From Mumia sp. Pv4-285 (GTDB lineage Bacteria; Actinomycetota; Actinomycetes; Propionibacteriales; Nocardioidaceae): a stretch of 64,000 bases of DNA. The stretch spans positions 1,116,001 through 1,180,000 of the forward strand of contig NZ_CP162023.1 in assembly GCF_041320275.1 (NCBI RefSeq), in the 5' to 3' direction. Within the stretch, counting starts at the first letter, position 1. Each line of letters opens with the position of its first letter. A program made the position numbers and the translations under genes. Below the pieces are notes generated by a model, which saw nothing but the letters and a program-made list of their open reading frames with translations, did no database searches and was not told the DNA's origin. This document shows positions 35,720 to 44,600 of this stretch, piece after piece.

Positions 35720-37357
35720 TCAGTTGACCTTCAGCTGGCGGAGCTTGACCTCACCGCTGAACGGGTCGAGGACCACGTTGTCGAGCCGGTCGCTGTAGAA
35801 CATCACGTTCCGACTGAACGCGACCGGTGCCGACGCCATGTCCGACGCGATGACCTTCTCGGCCTCCTGGTACTTCGTGACGGCGCTCTCGAGGTCGGGA
35901 GCGCTGTCACCCTCCTTGATGAGGGCCTCGAAGTCGGCGTTGTAGTAGCCGAAGCTCGTGTTGCCCAGCTTGGGATCGCCGCTGGCGTACACGGGCGCGA
36001 GGTAGTTCTCGTTCAACGGGTAGTCCGGGAACCAGTTCGCGCGCATGATGCCGGTGAAGTCCCGTGCGGAGCGACGGTCGAAGTAGTCCGGCGTCGGGTC
36101 GAGCTCGTACGGGATGCCGAGGTTGAGCTGGATCGAGTCGCCGACGGCCTTGAAGATCGCCTCGCTCTCCTCGTCCTCACCCAGGTGGATGATCAGCTTC
36201 TTGTCCTTCGGCCAGCCGCCGGCCTTGGCGAGTGCGGCCTTCGCGGCGGCGGGATCGAACGTGCAGAACTCGCAGGTGCCGGCGACGCCGCCGGGCACGC
36301 CGTCCGGGACGACCCAGCTGTCGGCGGCGACGAAGCGGCCCGGGACGACCTTCTCGATGATCGTGTCGCGGTCGATCGCCATCGAGATCGCCTTGCGGAA
36401 CTCGATGTCGTCGAACGGCTTGCCGAGGTACATCGGGAAGCCGATGTAGGTCAGCGCGGCGCCCGGTCCTTCGACCATGCGCGAGGAGAGGTCGGGATCG
36501 CTGACCGCGGCCTGCCACTCGGCGGGCGGCGGGAAGGACGCGTCGACGTCGCCTGCCTCGAAGTCGGCCCAGTCGGAGTCGCCGGAGTACTCGACCCACT
36601 CGATGCGGCCGTAGTCAGGAGTCTCCTCGAGGGAGTAGTCGTCCCACTTCGCGGCCGAGAGGCTCTGCCCCTGGTCCCACTCCTCGATCTCGAACGGGCC
36701 GTTGCCGATCGGCTTGACCGCGCAGGCCTCGACGTCGTCGATGCACTCCTGCGCAACCGGGAAGAAGCCGGTGTAGCCGAGCATCGTGGCGAAGCCGGCG
36801 AACGGGCCGTTGAGCGTCACCTCGAGCGTCTGCGGGTCGACGACCTTGAGGCCGCTGAGCTCCTTGGCGGTCGGCTCGGTGGTGACGGTGACGTTGCCCT
36901 CGTCGTCCTCCTCGTACTCGCCCTGCATCTCGTCGTAGCCGGCGAAACGCTCGAAGAAGTAGTTGTTGGCCATCGCGTTCGGTCCGTACGCGGCGTAGTT
37001 CCACGCGCGGACGAAGGCGTCGGCATCGACGGGCTCGTCGTTCTGGAACGTGAGGCCGTCCTTGATCTTGATGGTCCAGACCGTGTTGTCGGTCGAGGAG
37101 ATGTCCTCGGCGACGTAGTTGTAGGGCTTGGTCGTCTTCGGGTCGTAACGGACCAGGCCGTCGTAGACGACGTCGAGGACGCTGATGTTGTCCCCGACGT
37201 TGGAGTCCATGGGCAGCAGCGTGTCGACGTCCTGGCTGAGGGTCAGCTTGACAGTCGCATCTCCGTCGCCCTCGGAGTCGTCTCCGTCGCCGCCTCCGCA
37301 GCCGGTCACCACCAGGGCCAGGGCCGTGAGCCCCGCAGCCAGTCGAGCAGTCTTCAC
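35720..37357 (-). CDS. oppA: Peptide ABC transporter substrate-binding lipoprotein (family 5, OppA/DppA-like)
   Basis: A 545-residue lipoprotein from the GTG at 37357, preceded by GGAGG; the signal ALALVVTGC provides the lipobox Cys. SBP family 5 features: DTLLPMDSNVGDNISVLDVVYDGLVRYDP, TIKIKDGLTFQNDEPVDADAFVRAWNY (core FQNDEPVDADAF), LEVTLNGPFAGF, GNGPFEIEEW and RKAISMAIDRDTI. A Cys pair CEFC is near the middle. It captures peptides outside the membrane. The protein starts the operon; a hairpin separates it from oppB. Confidence 0.93.
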   Translation of the reverse strand: MKTARLAAGLTALALVVTGCGGGDGDDSEGDGDATVKLTLSQDVDTLLPMDSNVGDNISVLDVVYDGLVRYDPKTTKPYNYVAEDISSTDNTVWTIKIKDGLTFQNDEPVDADAFVRAWNYAAYGPNAMANNYFFERFAGYDEMQGEYEEDDEGNVTVTTEPTAKELSGLKVVDPQTLEVTLNGPFAGFATMLGYTGFFPVAQECIDDVEACAVKPIGNGPFEIEEWDQGQSLSAAKWDDYSLEETPDYGRIEWVEYSGDSDWADFEAGDVDASFPPPAEWQAAVSDPDLSSRMVEGPGAALTYIGFPMYLGKPFDDIEFRKAISMAIDRDTIIEKVVPGRFVAADSWVVPDGVPGGVAGTCEFCTFDPAAAKAALAKAGGWPKDKKLIIHLGEDEESEAIFKAVGDSIQLNLGIPYELDPTPDYFDRRSARDFTGIMRANWFPDYPLNENYLAPVYASGDPKLGNTSFGYYNADFEALIKEGDSAPDLESAVTKYQEAEKVIASDMASAPVAFSRNVMFYSDRLDNVVLDPFSGEVKLRQLKVN

Positions 37358-37375
37358 AGTTGCCTCCAAGAGTGG

Positions 37376-37397
37376 GCCTCCCATCCGGCCGGGAGGC
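37376..37397 (-). promoter_or_regulatory. Hairpin in the leader of the substrate-binding protein gene
   Basis: Perfect 7-bp arms gcctccc and gggaggc with an 8-base loop, 18 bases upstream of the GTG start and close to its ribosome-binding site. It could tune translation. The rest of the 266-bp divergent region holds a direct repeat cgtaac-gaatt-cgtaac at 37439-37455 and no obvious gene. Confidence 0.4.
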
Positions 37398-37623
37398 TGT
37401 GTCGATCCTGCCCCACCGAGAGGCGGCGAAGGAACACCCGTAACGAATTCGTAACCGCGATTCTTGGAAAGTTACGCACCGGATACCGCGTGCAGAACAC
37501 CTTGATTCTTTGATTTCCCAACAGAATCCACCCAGGAAACCGTACGTAAGTTTGGGTTGCCTTCGTTCCGGTACGCTTGCCACGACGGACTCCAGTCCGA
37601 GCCCGCCCGCGTACGGAGGATTG

Positions 37624-38487
37624 ATGAAGAGCAGCAACCCCGTCTTTGCCCGCAGCGACGAGTTCAACGGTCGCGCGGCCCAGTCCGGCACCGCCCAGGC
37701 CGGATACACCGACCCGAGCACCTGGCAGGTCGGCGGTCAGGCCGACGGCTACGGCGGCGGCTCCGGCCAGCCCCCCTACGGCACCGCCGTCGCCGACCGG
37801 ATGACGATCGACTCGGTCGTCCAGAAGACCGCACTCACGATCGGACTCACCGCGGTCAGCGCCGCGGTCGTCTGGTTCATGCTCGGCGACATCACCGTCG
37901 ACGAGAGCAAGCTCGCCACGGCCGGCGCTCTCGCCACCGGCGGCGCGATCATCGGCTTCGTCCTGGCGATGGTCAACTCGTTCAAGAAGGTCATCAGCCC
38001 GGCGCTGGTGCTCGCGTACGCCCTGGTCGAGGGCGTGTTCGTCGGCGCCTTCTCCAAGGTCATCTCGTCGTGGGTCGGCGATCCGACGATCGTCGCGCAG
38101 GCGGTCCTCGGCACGATCGCCGCGTTCGCCGGCACCTTGTTCGTCTACCGGTTCTTCAACATCAAGGTCACCGACAAGTTCCGCCGCGGCGTGACGGCGG
38201 TGCTGTTCGGCTTCGTCGCCGTGCTGCTGGTGAACTTCGTGCTCAGCTTCTTCGGGGCCGACTTCGGGCTTCGCGACATGACGGGCCTCGGCCTGGTCGT
38301 CAGCGTCATCGCGGTCGTCCTCGGTGTGCTGTGCCTGATCCTCGACTTCGACTTCGTCGAGAACGGCATCCGTGCCGGCCTCCCGGACCGCGAGTCGTGG
38401 CGTGCGGCGTTCGGCCTGACGGTCACGCTGATCTGGCTGTACCTCGAGATCCTGCGGATCCTCGCGATCCTGCGGGGCGACAACTAG
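37624..38487 (+). CDS. BAX inhibitor-1/YccA family membrane protein
   Basis: A 287-residue protein from the ATG at 37624 (GGAGGATTG upstream; TTG at 37621 possible). A hydrophilic, G/S/Q-rich N-terminus of about 60 residues is followed by seven TM segments, ending with LIWLYLEILRILAILRGDN, the hallmark C-terminal YLEILRIL of the actinobacterial Bax-inhibitor-1 group. The family forms pH-sensitive calcium leak channels or protease modulators (YccA and FtsH). TACGCT at 37572-37577 may be its -10 box. It is divergent from the peptide operon. Confidence 0.92.
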   Translation: MKSSNPVFARSDEFNGRAAQSGTAQAGYTDPSTWQVGGQADGYGGGSGQPPYGTAVADRMTIDSVVQKTALTIGLTAVSAAVVWFMLGDITVDESKLATAGALATGGAIIGFVLAMVNSFKKVISPALVLAYALVEGVFVGAFSKVISSWVGDPTIVAQAVLGTIAAFAGTLFVYRFFNIKVTDKFRRGVTAVLFGFVAVLLVNFVLSFFGADFGLRDMTGLGLVVSVIAVVLGVLCLILDFDFVENGIRAGLPDRESWRAAFGLTVTLIWLYLEILRILAILRGDN

Positions 38488-38502
38488 CCTGTCGAGACCT
38501 CG

Positions 38503-38534
38503 GCGCCCCGTTCCTCGTCAGAGGGACGGGGCGC
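38503..38534. terminator. Bidirectional terminator between convergent genes
   Basis: gcgccccgttcct pairs with agggacggggcgc (12 of 13) around a 6-base loop, between the BAX-inhibitor-1 stop and the ASCH gene stop. Confidence 0.75.
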
Positions 38535-38542
38535 TGTGCGTC

Positions 38543-39127
38543 TCAGCCCTGGCTGCCGTCGAGGTACGCCGCACCCCTCGGCGAGATGCGGTAGCCGACC
38601 TCGAGGCTCTCGGTCAGTCCGAGCTCCTTGAGCCGGCGTACTCGTCGTTTGAACACGAAGCGCTCCATGTCGAGCGAAGCGGCGAGCTCGGTCGAGACGA
38701 CGGCGGGCTGGTCGCGGATGACCTCGAGCGCGGGACGCGTCCACGGCTCGTCCGCCGCGGCGTCCATCCGGGCCAGCCGGCGGTCGAGGTCGGCACGGTC
38801 GTCCGCACTCAGGTCCGCGTCCTGACGCAGCGCCACGCGAGGGTCGGCGCCGGCGTACCGGACCGCCACGCGCCACACCTCGCCTTCTACTCGGCGCGCG
38901 AGCTTCTTGCGGAGCGTCACGGCGTCGCGCTGTCCTGCCGCGCGGGCGTCGGCGTCGGAGATCGCGTCGGCGTCGACCTGCTCGACGGCACCGAACTCGA
39001 TGACACCGACCGCGGTGCGCTGCTGACTCCCCGCCTTGACCTGCGGGTGCGTCCATCGCCGGTACGCTCGGTCGACCCGCCCCGAGACGATCCCGTCGAG
39101 TGTCGCCCGGTCGAAGATCATGGCCAC
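38543..39127 (-). CDS. ASCH-domain protein with C-terminal winged helix
   Basis: A 194-residue protein starting at GTG 39127 (ATG 39121 two codons later). The N-terminal half resembles ASCH (PUA-like) domains: VSGRVDRAYRRWTHPQVKAGSQQRTAVGVIEFGAV with conserved basic residues and the strand pairs VWRVAVRYAG. The C-terminal part EVIRDQPAVVSTELAASLDMERFVFKRRVRRLKELGL (core VVSTELAASLDMERF) reads as a winged helix, ending YRISPRGAAYLDG. ASCH domains bind RNA or modified nucleosides, so RNA-linked regulation is an inference. It is convergent with the BAX-inhibitor-1 gene and tail-close to SGNH. Confidence 0.75.
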   Translation of the reverse strand: MAMIFDRATLDGIVSGRVDRAYRRWTHPQVKAGSQQRTAVGVIEFGAVEQVDADAISDADARAAGQRDAVTLRKKLARRVEGEVWRVAVRYAGADPRVALRQDADLSADDRADLDRRLARMDAAADEPWTRPALEVIRDQPAVVSTELAASLDMERFVFKRRVRRLKELGLTESLEVGYRISPRGAAYLDGSQG

Positions 39128-39160
39128 ACCGTACGACCGGGAGGGAGCGGTCCGCGACTG

Positions 39161-40129
39161 TCAGCGGCGTACGACGCGCAACGCCGCCCAGCGCCCGCGC
39201 GGACCGCGGTCGGAGCCGCCCACCTCGGTGCGCGAGACCTCCGTGCCCGGGTTGTCGGCGGCCTCGGCGGCGGCGAACGACACCGGCAGCACGACGCCAC
39301 CGGGATAGCCGGCGGACTCCTCGTCGTCGTCCCAGACGTCGATGGCGACGGCGACCGACGGCAGCATCGCCGCCACCATGCTGGCGTACCCCGCGACCGA
39401 CGGGTGGAACCGGTCGTCGCCGAACATCTCGGTCGGCGCGATCCAGAAGTTGCGTTGGAGCAGATCACTGAGCGAGACGGCGCGCCCGCCTGCCTCGACC
39501 ACCGTGATCATCTGCGCGGCGGCGAGCCGCCGGCTGATCCGGCGCGCGACGAGCCGAAGCGGAATCCCGAGCGGGCGTACGGTGCCCAGGTCGGGGCAGG
39601 TGCCCACGACGACCTCGCACCCGTTCTCGCGGAGGGTTCGGACTGCCTCGCCGAGTGCTGCGACGGAGCGGGCGACGCTCTTCACGTGGGTCACGTCGTT
39701 GGCGCCGATGACGATCGCGGCGACCTGCGGTCTGGACGGCAGCGCGAGCTCGATCTGGCCGGCGAGGTCCGACGAGACCGCGCCGACGACGGCTTGGCTC
39801 ATGACCTCGACTGGGCGGCCTGCGATCTGCGACAGACCGGCTGCGAACAGGGCGGGAGGGGTGTCTTCGGCTCGCGTCATGCCGTACCCGACCCCGGTCG
39901 AGTCGCCGAGCATCACGAAGCGGATCGGGTCACCGAGCAGGTCGGCGCCGTACACCCCGTCGGGCGACGGTGGGCGCGCGTCCGAGACCCCGATCGCCTT
40001 GCGTGCGTGCCCCGCCTGGAGCCTGAGGATGCCGAAGGCACTGCCACCGAGCAGCCCGAGGACGCCGAGGCCCTTGCCGCCGACGACGGCGGCTGCTGCG
40101 AGGTTGCGTGCCGCCCGTGCTCGAGTCAT
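39161..40129 (-). CDS. SGNH/GDSL-family hydrolase
   Basis: A 322-residue protein. The catalytic blocks are present: block I FVMLGDSTGVGYG with Ser77, block II Gly in SQAVVGAVSSDL, block III Asn in VIGANDVTHV, and block V DRFHPSVAGYA with Asp and His. The N-terminus contains a hydrophobic glycine-rich segment (about 12-37) that may act as uncleaved signal anchor, placing the enzyme outside. SGNH enzymes here are esterases or deacetylases, often acting on cell-envelope acyl groups. The gene is divergent from cbs with 40 bases between start codons. Confidence 0.88.
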   Translation of the reverse strand: MTRARAARNLAAAAVVGGKGLGVLGLLGGSAFGILRLQAGHARKAIGVSDARPPSPDGVYGADLLGDPIRFVMLGDSTGVGYGMTRAEDTPPALFAAGLSQIAGRPVEVMSQAVVGAVSSDLAGQIELALPSRPQVAAIVIGANDVTHVKSVARSVAALGEAVRTLRENGCEVVVGTCPDLGTVRPLGIPLRLVARRISRRLAAAQMITVVEAGGRAVSLSDLLQRNFWIAPTEMFGDDRFHPSVAGYASMVAAMLPSVAVAIDVWDDDEESAGYPGGVVLPVSFAAAEAADNPGTEVSRTEVGGSDRGPRGRWAALRVVRR

Positions 40130-40157
40130 CGCCCCGGGCCACCGTTCCTCTCCGATC

Positions 40158-40163
40158 TACACT
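40158..40163 (+). promoter_or_regulatory. Candidate -10 box of cbs
   Basis: TACACT ends 6 bases before the GTG at 40170, predicting a leaderless cbs transcript. Confidence 0.5.
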
Positions 40164-40169
40164 GCGAGT

Positions 40170-41543
40170 GTGGACTACGCTAACGCGCTGCTTGACCTCG
40201 TCGGCAACACGCCGCTGGTCAAGCTCAGGAGAGTGACCGACGACGCACCGGGCCTCGTGCTCGCCAAGGTCGAGTACTTCAACCCGGGCGGGAGCGTGAA
40301 GGACCGCATCGCCACCCGGATGGTCGAGGCCGCGGAGGAGGCCGGCGAGCTCAAGCCCGGCGGCACGATCGTGGAGCCGACGAGCGGCAACACCGGTGTC
40401 GGGCTGGCGATGGTGGCTCAGGAGAAGGGCTACCACTGCGTCTTCGTGTGCCCGGACAAGGTGAGCGAGGACAAGCGCAACGTCCTCAAGGCGTACGGCG
40501 CCGAGGTCGTGGTGTGCCCGACGGCCGTGCCGCCGGAGCACCCGGGCTCCTACTACTCGGTCTCCGACCGTCTCGTGCGCGAGATCGAAGGCGCCTGGAA
40601 GCCCAACCAGTACGCCAACACGAACAACCCGCGCGCTCACTACGAGACCACCGGCCCTGAGCTGTGGGAGCAGACCGAGGGGCGCATCACGCACTTCGTC
40701 GCGGGCATCGGCACGGGCGGCACGATCTCCGGGACCGGGCGCTACCTCAACGAGGTGAGCGACGGACGGGTGCAGGTCGTCGGAGCCGACCCGCACGGGT
40801 CGGTCTACTCGGGCGGGACGGGTCGGCCGTACCTCGTCGAGGGCGTCGGCGAGGACTTCTGGCCCGACACGTACGACCGTGAGGTGGCCGACCGCATCAT
40901 CGAGGTCAGCGACGCCGACTCGTTCGCGATGACGCGCCGTCTCGCCCGCGAGGAGGCGATGCTCGTCGGCGGTTCGGCGGGCATGGCCGCCGCCGCGGCA
41001 GTGCGCCTCGCCCACGAGCTGGATGATCCCGACGCGGTGATCGTGGTGCTCCTGCCGGACGGTGGCCGCGGCTACCTGACGAAGGTGTTCGACGACGAGT
41101 GGCTCTCCCGGTACGGGTTCCTGGCCCCGCCGCGCGGCGAGAAGCATGTCGGCGACCTGCTCCGAGGCAAGGACGGGCGCCTCCCCGACCTGGTGCACAC
41201 GCACCCGCACGAGTCGGTGGCCGAGGCGGTGAAGATCCTCCGCGAGTACGGCGTCTCGCAGATGCCGGTGCTGCTCGCGGAGCCTCCGGTGCGGGCGGCC
41301 GAGGTCGCGGGCGCGGTGAGCGAGCGCGACCTCTTGGACAAGCTCTTCCACGGTGTCGCGTCGCTCTCGGACATGGTCGAGGAGCACATGGCGCCGCCGC
41401 TGCCGAGCGTCGGCGCCGGTGAGCCCGTCGAGGAGGCGGTCGCGGAGCTCGAGAACGCCGACGCCGTGCTCGTGCACGACGACGGCGACCCGGTGGGCGT
41501 GCTGACCCGGCAGGACCTGTTGGGGTACGTCGCCACGCTCTGA
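40170..41543 (+). CDS. cbs: Cystathionine beta-synthase
   Basis: A 457-residue PLP enzyme from the GTG at 40170; the frame is open far upstream but upstream codons lack family similarity. The catalytic domain has NTPLVKL, the PLP lysine K44 in NPGGSVKDRI, SGNTGVGLAM and GIGTGGTISGTGRYL. A pair of CBS motifs makes up the C-terminus (ESVAEAVKILREYGVSQMPV, then LENADAVLVHDDGDPVGVLTRQDLL). It condenses serine with homocysteine to cystathionine in reverse transsulfuration, with the C-terminal CBS pair as regulatory domain. A cystathionine gamma-synthase/lyase-type gene lies 20 kb away. No heme-binding N-domain, as expected in bacteria. Confidence 0.95.
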   Translation: MDYANALLDLVGNTPLVKLRRVTDDAPGLVLAKVEYFNPGGSVKDRIATRMVEAAEEAGELKPGGTIVEPTSGNTGVGLAMVAQEKGYHCVFVCPDKVSEDKRNVLKAYGAEVVVCPTAVPPEHPGSYYSVSDRLVREIEGAWKPNQYANTNNPRAHYETTGPELWEQTEGRITHFVAGIGTGGTISGTGRYLNEVSDGRVQVVGADPHGSVYSGGTGRPYLVEGVGEDFWPDTYDREVADRIIEVSDADSFAMTRRLAREEAMLVGGSAGMAAAAAVRLAHELDDPDAVIVVLLPDGGRGYLTKVFDDEWLSRYGFLAPPRGEKHVGDLLRGKDGRLPDLVHTHPHESVAEAVKILREYGVSQMPVLLAEPPVRAAEVAGAVSERDLLDKLFHGVASLSDMVEEHMAPPLPSVGAGEPVEEAVAELENADAVLVHDDGDPVGVLTRQDLLGYVATL

Positions 41544-41653
41544 CCCGACCCCCTGGGCGAGTTCTCCCATCTCGCGTGCGCATGTCCGAAAGTGCGGCAT
41601 GATGCAGAGGTCTGCCGTGCGTTGCTCGGCGGGCGATCTGGATTGGGGGATCC

Positions 41654-44600
41654 ATGGTCGGAGGCAGCCCTTCGGGTCGCTGGCGGCGGTTTGCCGCTGT
41701 GCTGGGCGCGGTCGCGCTGACGGCTGGATTGAGCGCGGTCGCGGCGCCGGCTCCGGCGGTGCTGCCTGACCTGGTCGTGCCGCAGGCAGTTCCACCGGCG
41801 ACCGGCAACAACGCGGTGATCACCGTGAAGGTCGGCGGGAGCCGTACGGGCTCGAGCGGCGTCTCGAGCCTGAGCGGCGTCCAGCTCGGCTTCTACGACA
41901 ACGCGACCGGCGGGACTCCAGCGTTCACGTGCACGTCCGACGCCGACGGCGACTGCTCGATCGTCGTGCCCGACACCCAGGCCATCGGTGGATCGAACCG
42001 GAACCGGCGCTTCTGGGTGCGCCAGGTCGCAGCGCCGACCGGGTGGTACACGAACCCGTCACTCGGGACGGGAGAGACCGTCGCCAGCGATCCGTACCGC
42101 TTCCAGACCGGGACGACGCTGCAGAACGGCCAGACCTACAGCTCGACCGTGAACTTCATGATCGGTACCGGCAACACGAACAACGAGGCCTCGGGCGGCG
42201 TCTGGCAGAACTCGCTGGCCAACCCGGTGTTCCCCGCCCAGTGCGGGGTCAACGTCGCGATCGTCCACGACCTCTCCAACTCCGTCACGGACGCACAGCT
42301 GGTCGGTCTGAAGGCGGCGAGCGCGGCCTTCGTCGACTCGCTCACCGGGACGCCGTCCGCCGTCAGCTCGTTCACGTTCGCGAGCAGCGCGCCGGCTGCG
42401 GGTGCAGCGAACGCGACCTTCCCGCTCACGTCCGTCGCGACCCCCGGAGGGGCGACCGCCGTCAAGGCCAGCATCGCCGGGATCACCAAGCCCGGCGGAG
42501 CCGGCGGCGGCACGAACTGGGACCGTGGGTTCGCCCAGGTCGCCGAGTCGACGACAGAGTTCGACGTCGCGGTCATCATCACGGACGGCAACCCGACCTA
42601 CTACGGACAGAACGTCGAGGGCCCGGGGTCCAGGACGCGGTTCCGCGAGGTGGAGAACGGCATCTTCTCGGCCAACGCCATCAAGGCGAAGAACACGAGG
42701 GTGATCGCGTTCGGTGTGGGCGACGGTGTCAGCAACACCGGCAGCGGACTGAACCTTCGATCGATCTCGGGACCCAACCTTGGCTCCGACTACTACCAGA
42801 CGGCCAACTACGTCGAGGCCGGTCAGCAGCTCCGCGCGCTCGCGCTCGGTTCGTGCCTGGGATCGGTCTCCGTCGTCAAGCAGATCGTGCCGCCGACGGC
42901 GCCTCCGGGATCGACGGCGGGCGCCGTAGCGGCTCCCGGCTGGGAATTCGCCGCCGAGACCTTCTCGTCGTCGGTCATTGTGACCCCGCCCGCCTCCAGG
43001 ACGACCGGTGCGACCGGCGCTGTGAACTTTCCGCTCGAGTTCACCGGAGGGGTCACGTCCGGCACCGTGGGTTTCGCCGAGACCCAACAGGCGGGTTTCA
43101 CGCTCCAGCAGGTCAACGGGAACAACGCGACCTGTACGAGGACGGACACAGGGGCTGCGGTTCCGTCGACGAACTCGGGGGCCCTCGGGTTCCTGGTGAC
43201 GGCGAACAGCGCCTTCCCGATCACCTGCACGGTCTACAACCGCGCACCCGACCCACCCGCGACGGTCACTGTGAACAAGACGTGGGTGATCAACGGCACC
43301 GCATTCGCGGATGGGACCCAACCTGAGGGTCTCGTTGCCAACGGGACGCTGAACGGCACGACCGTGCCGTGGGGCGCGGCGCAGGTCGGCTTCTTCCTGA
43401 ACGACGAGGTGGCGATCGGCGAGACGGTCGACCTCACGACCCGTACCGGTTGCACGCTCGTCTCGCAGCAGCTCACCTCGCGCAACGGTGCGACCGTGTC
43501 GATCGACCTGCCGGCCGAGGAGACCCTGACAGCGGCTGTGAACACGTACACGATCACGAACGTGCTCACGTGCGTCTCCACGCTGACGCTCGCGAAGGAG
43601 GTGCGTGGCGCCGTCGCCGATCCCACGCTGTGGACCTTGACGTCGATCGCCCCCGCGGGCGCACTCACCGGACCCGCAGGCGCGAGCGGGAGCGCTGGCG
43701 TGACGTCGGTCGACGTGACGCCCGGCGTCCGCTACGGGCTGACCGAGTCCGGGGGCGACCTGAACTTCATCCAGTTCGTCGACTCCAATGCGGTGATCCC
43801 GCCTGGCAACTCCGGGAGCTGGACCTGTCAGCAGGTCGGACCCGACGGCGAGGTCATCCCGGGCTACGGTGACGGCCTGAACGGCGGCGTGAACGTGCCG
43901 GTCGGCTACGACGTCCGGTGTACGACCTTCAACGACGGCGCTCGACTCGCACTGAGCAAGCTCGTCGTCAACGCCTACGGCGGCAGCGCCGTGCCGTCCG
44001 ACTGGTCGCTCACGGCAACTCCGCTCAACGGGCCAGCAGGGCTCGAGCCCGTCACGGTGACGGGCTCGGCCGTTCTCGTGCCGTTCAACATCCGGCCAGG
44101 GGTCATCTACCGGATCACCGAGTCCGGCGGACCTGCGGGCTACGCGCCCATCGGGCCACCCACCTGCCAGATCGCGCAGGGCGAGCCTCGCGATGTCGAC
44201 ACCGTCACCGTCCCGCCGCTGTTCATCGGCTCCTGCACGTTCACCAACCGGGAGCAGCCGGCTTTCCTGACGCTCGTCAAAGAGGTCACCAACGACAACG
44301 GCGGGACAGCAGAGCCAGGGGACTGGACGTTGTCCGCCGACGGGATGAGCCCGATCTCCGGCGTCTCGGGCTCGCCCGAGGTGACCGACGCGCAGATCGC
44401 TCCCGGACAGTACCTGCTCGCCGAGTCCGGGGGGCCGGGCGGATACACGGCGGGTGACTGGGAGTGCGAGGGCGGTGACCTCGCTGGCTCGGTCGTCACC
44501 GTTCCGAGCGGCGGGAACGTCACGTGCACGATCGTCAACGACGACGAACCCGGCTCGTTGACGTTGGTGAAGACCGTCACGAACGACGACGGGGGTACGG

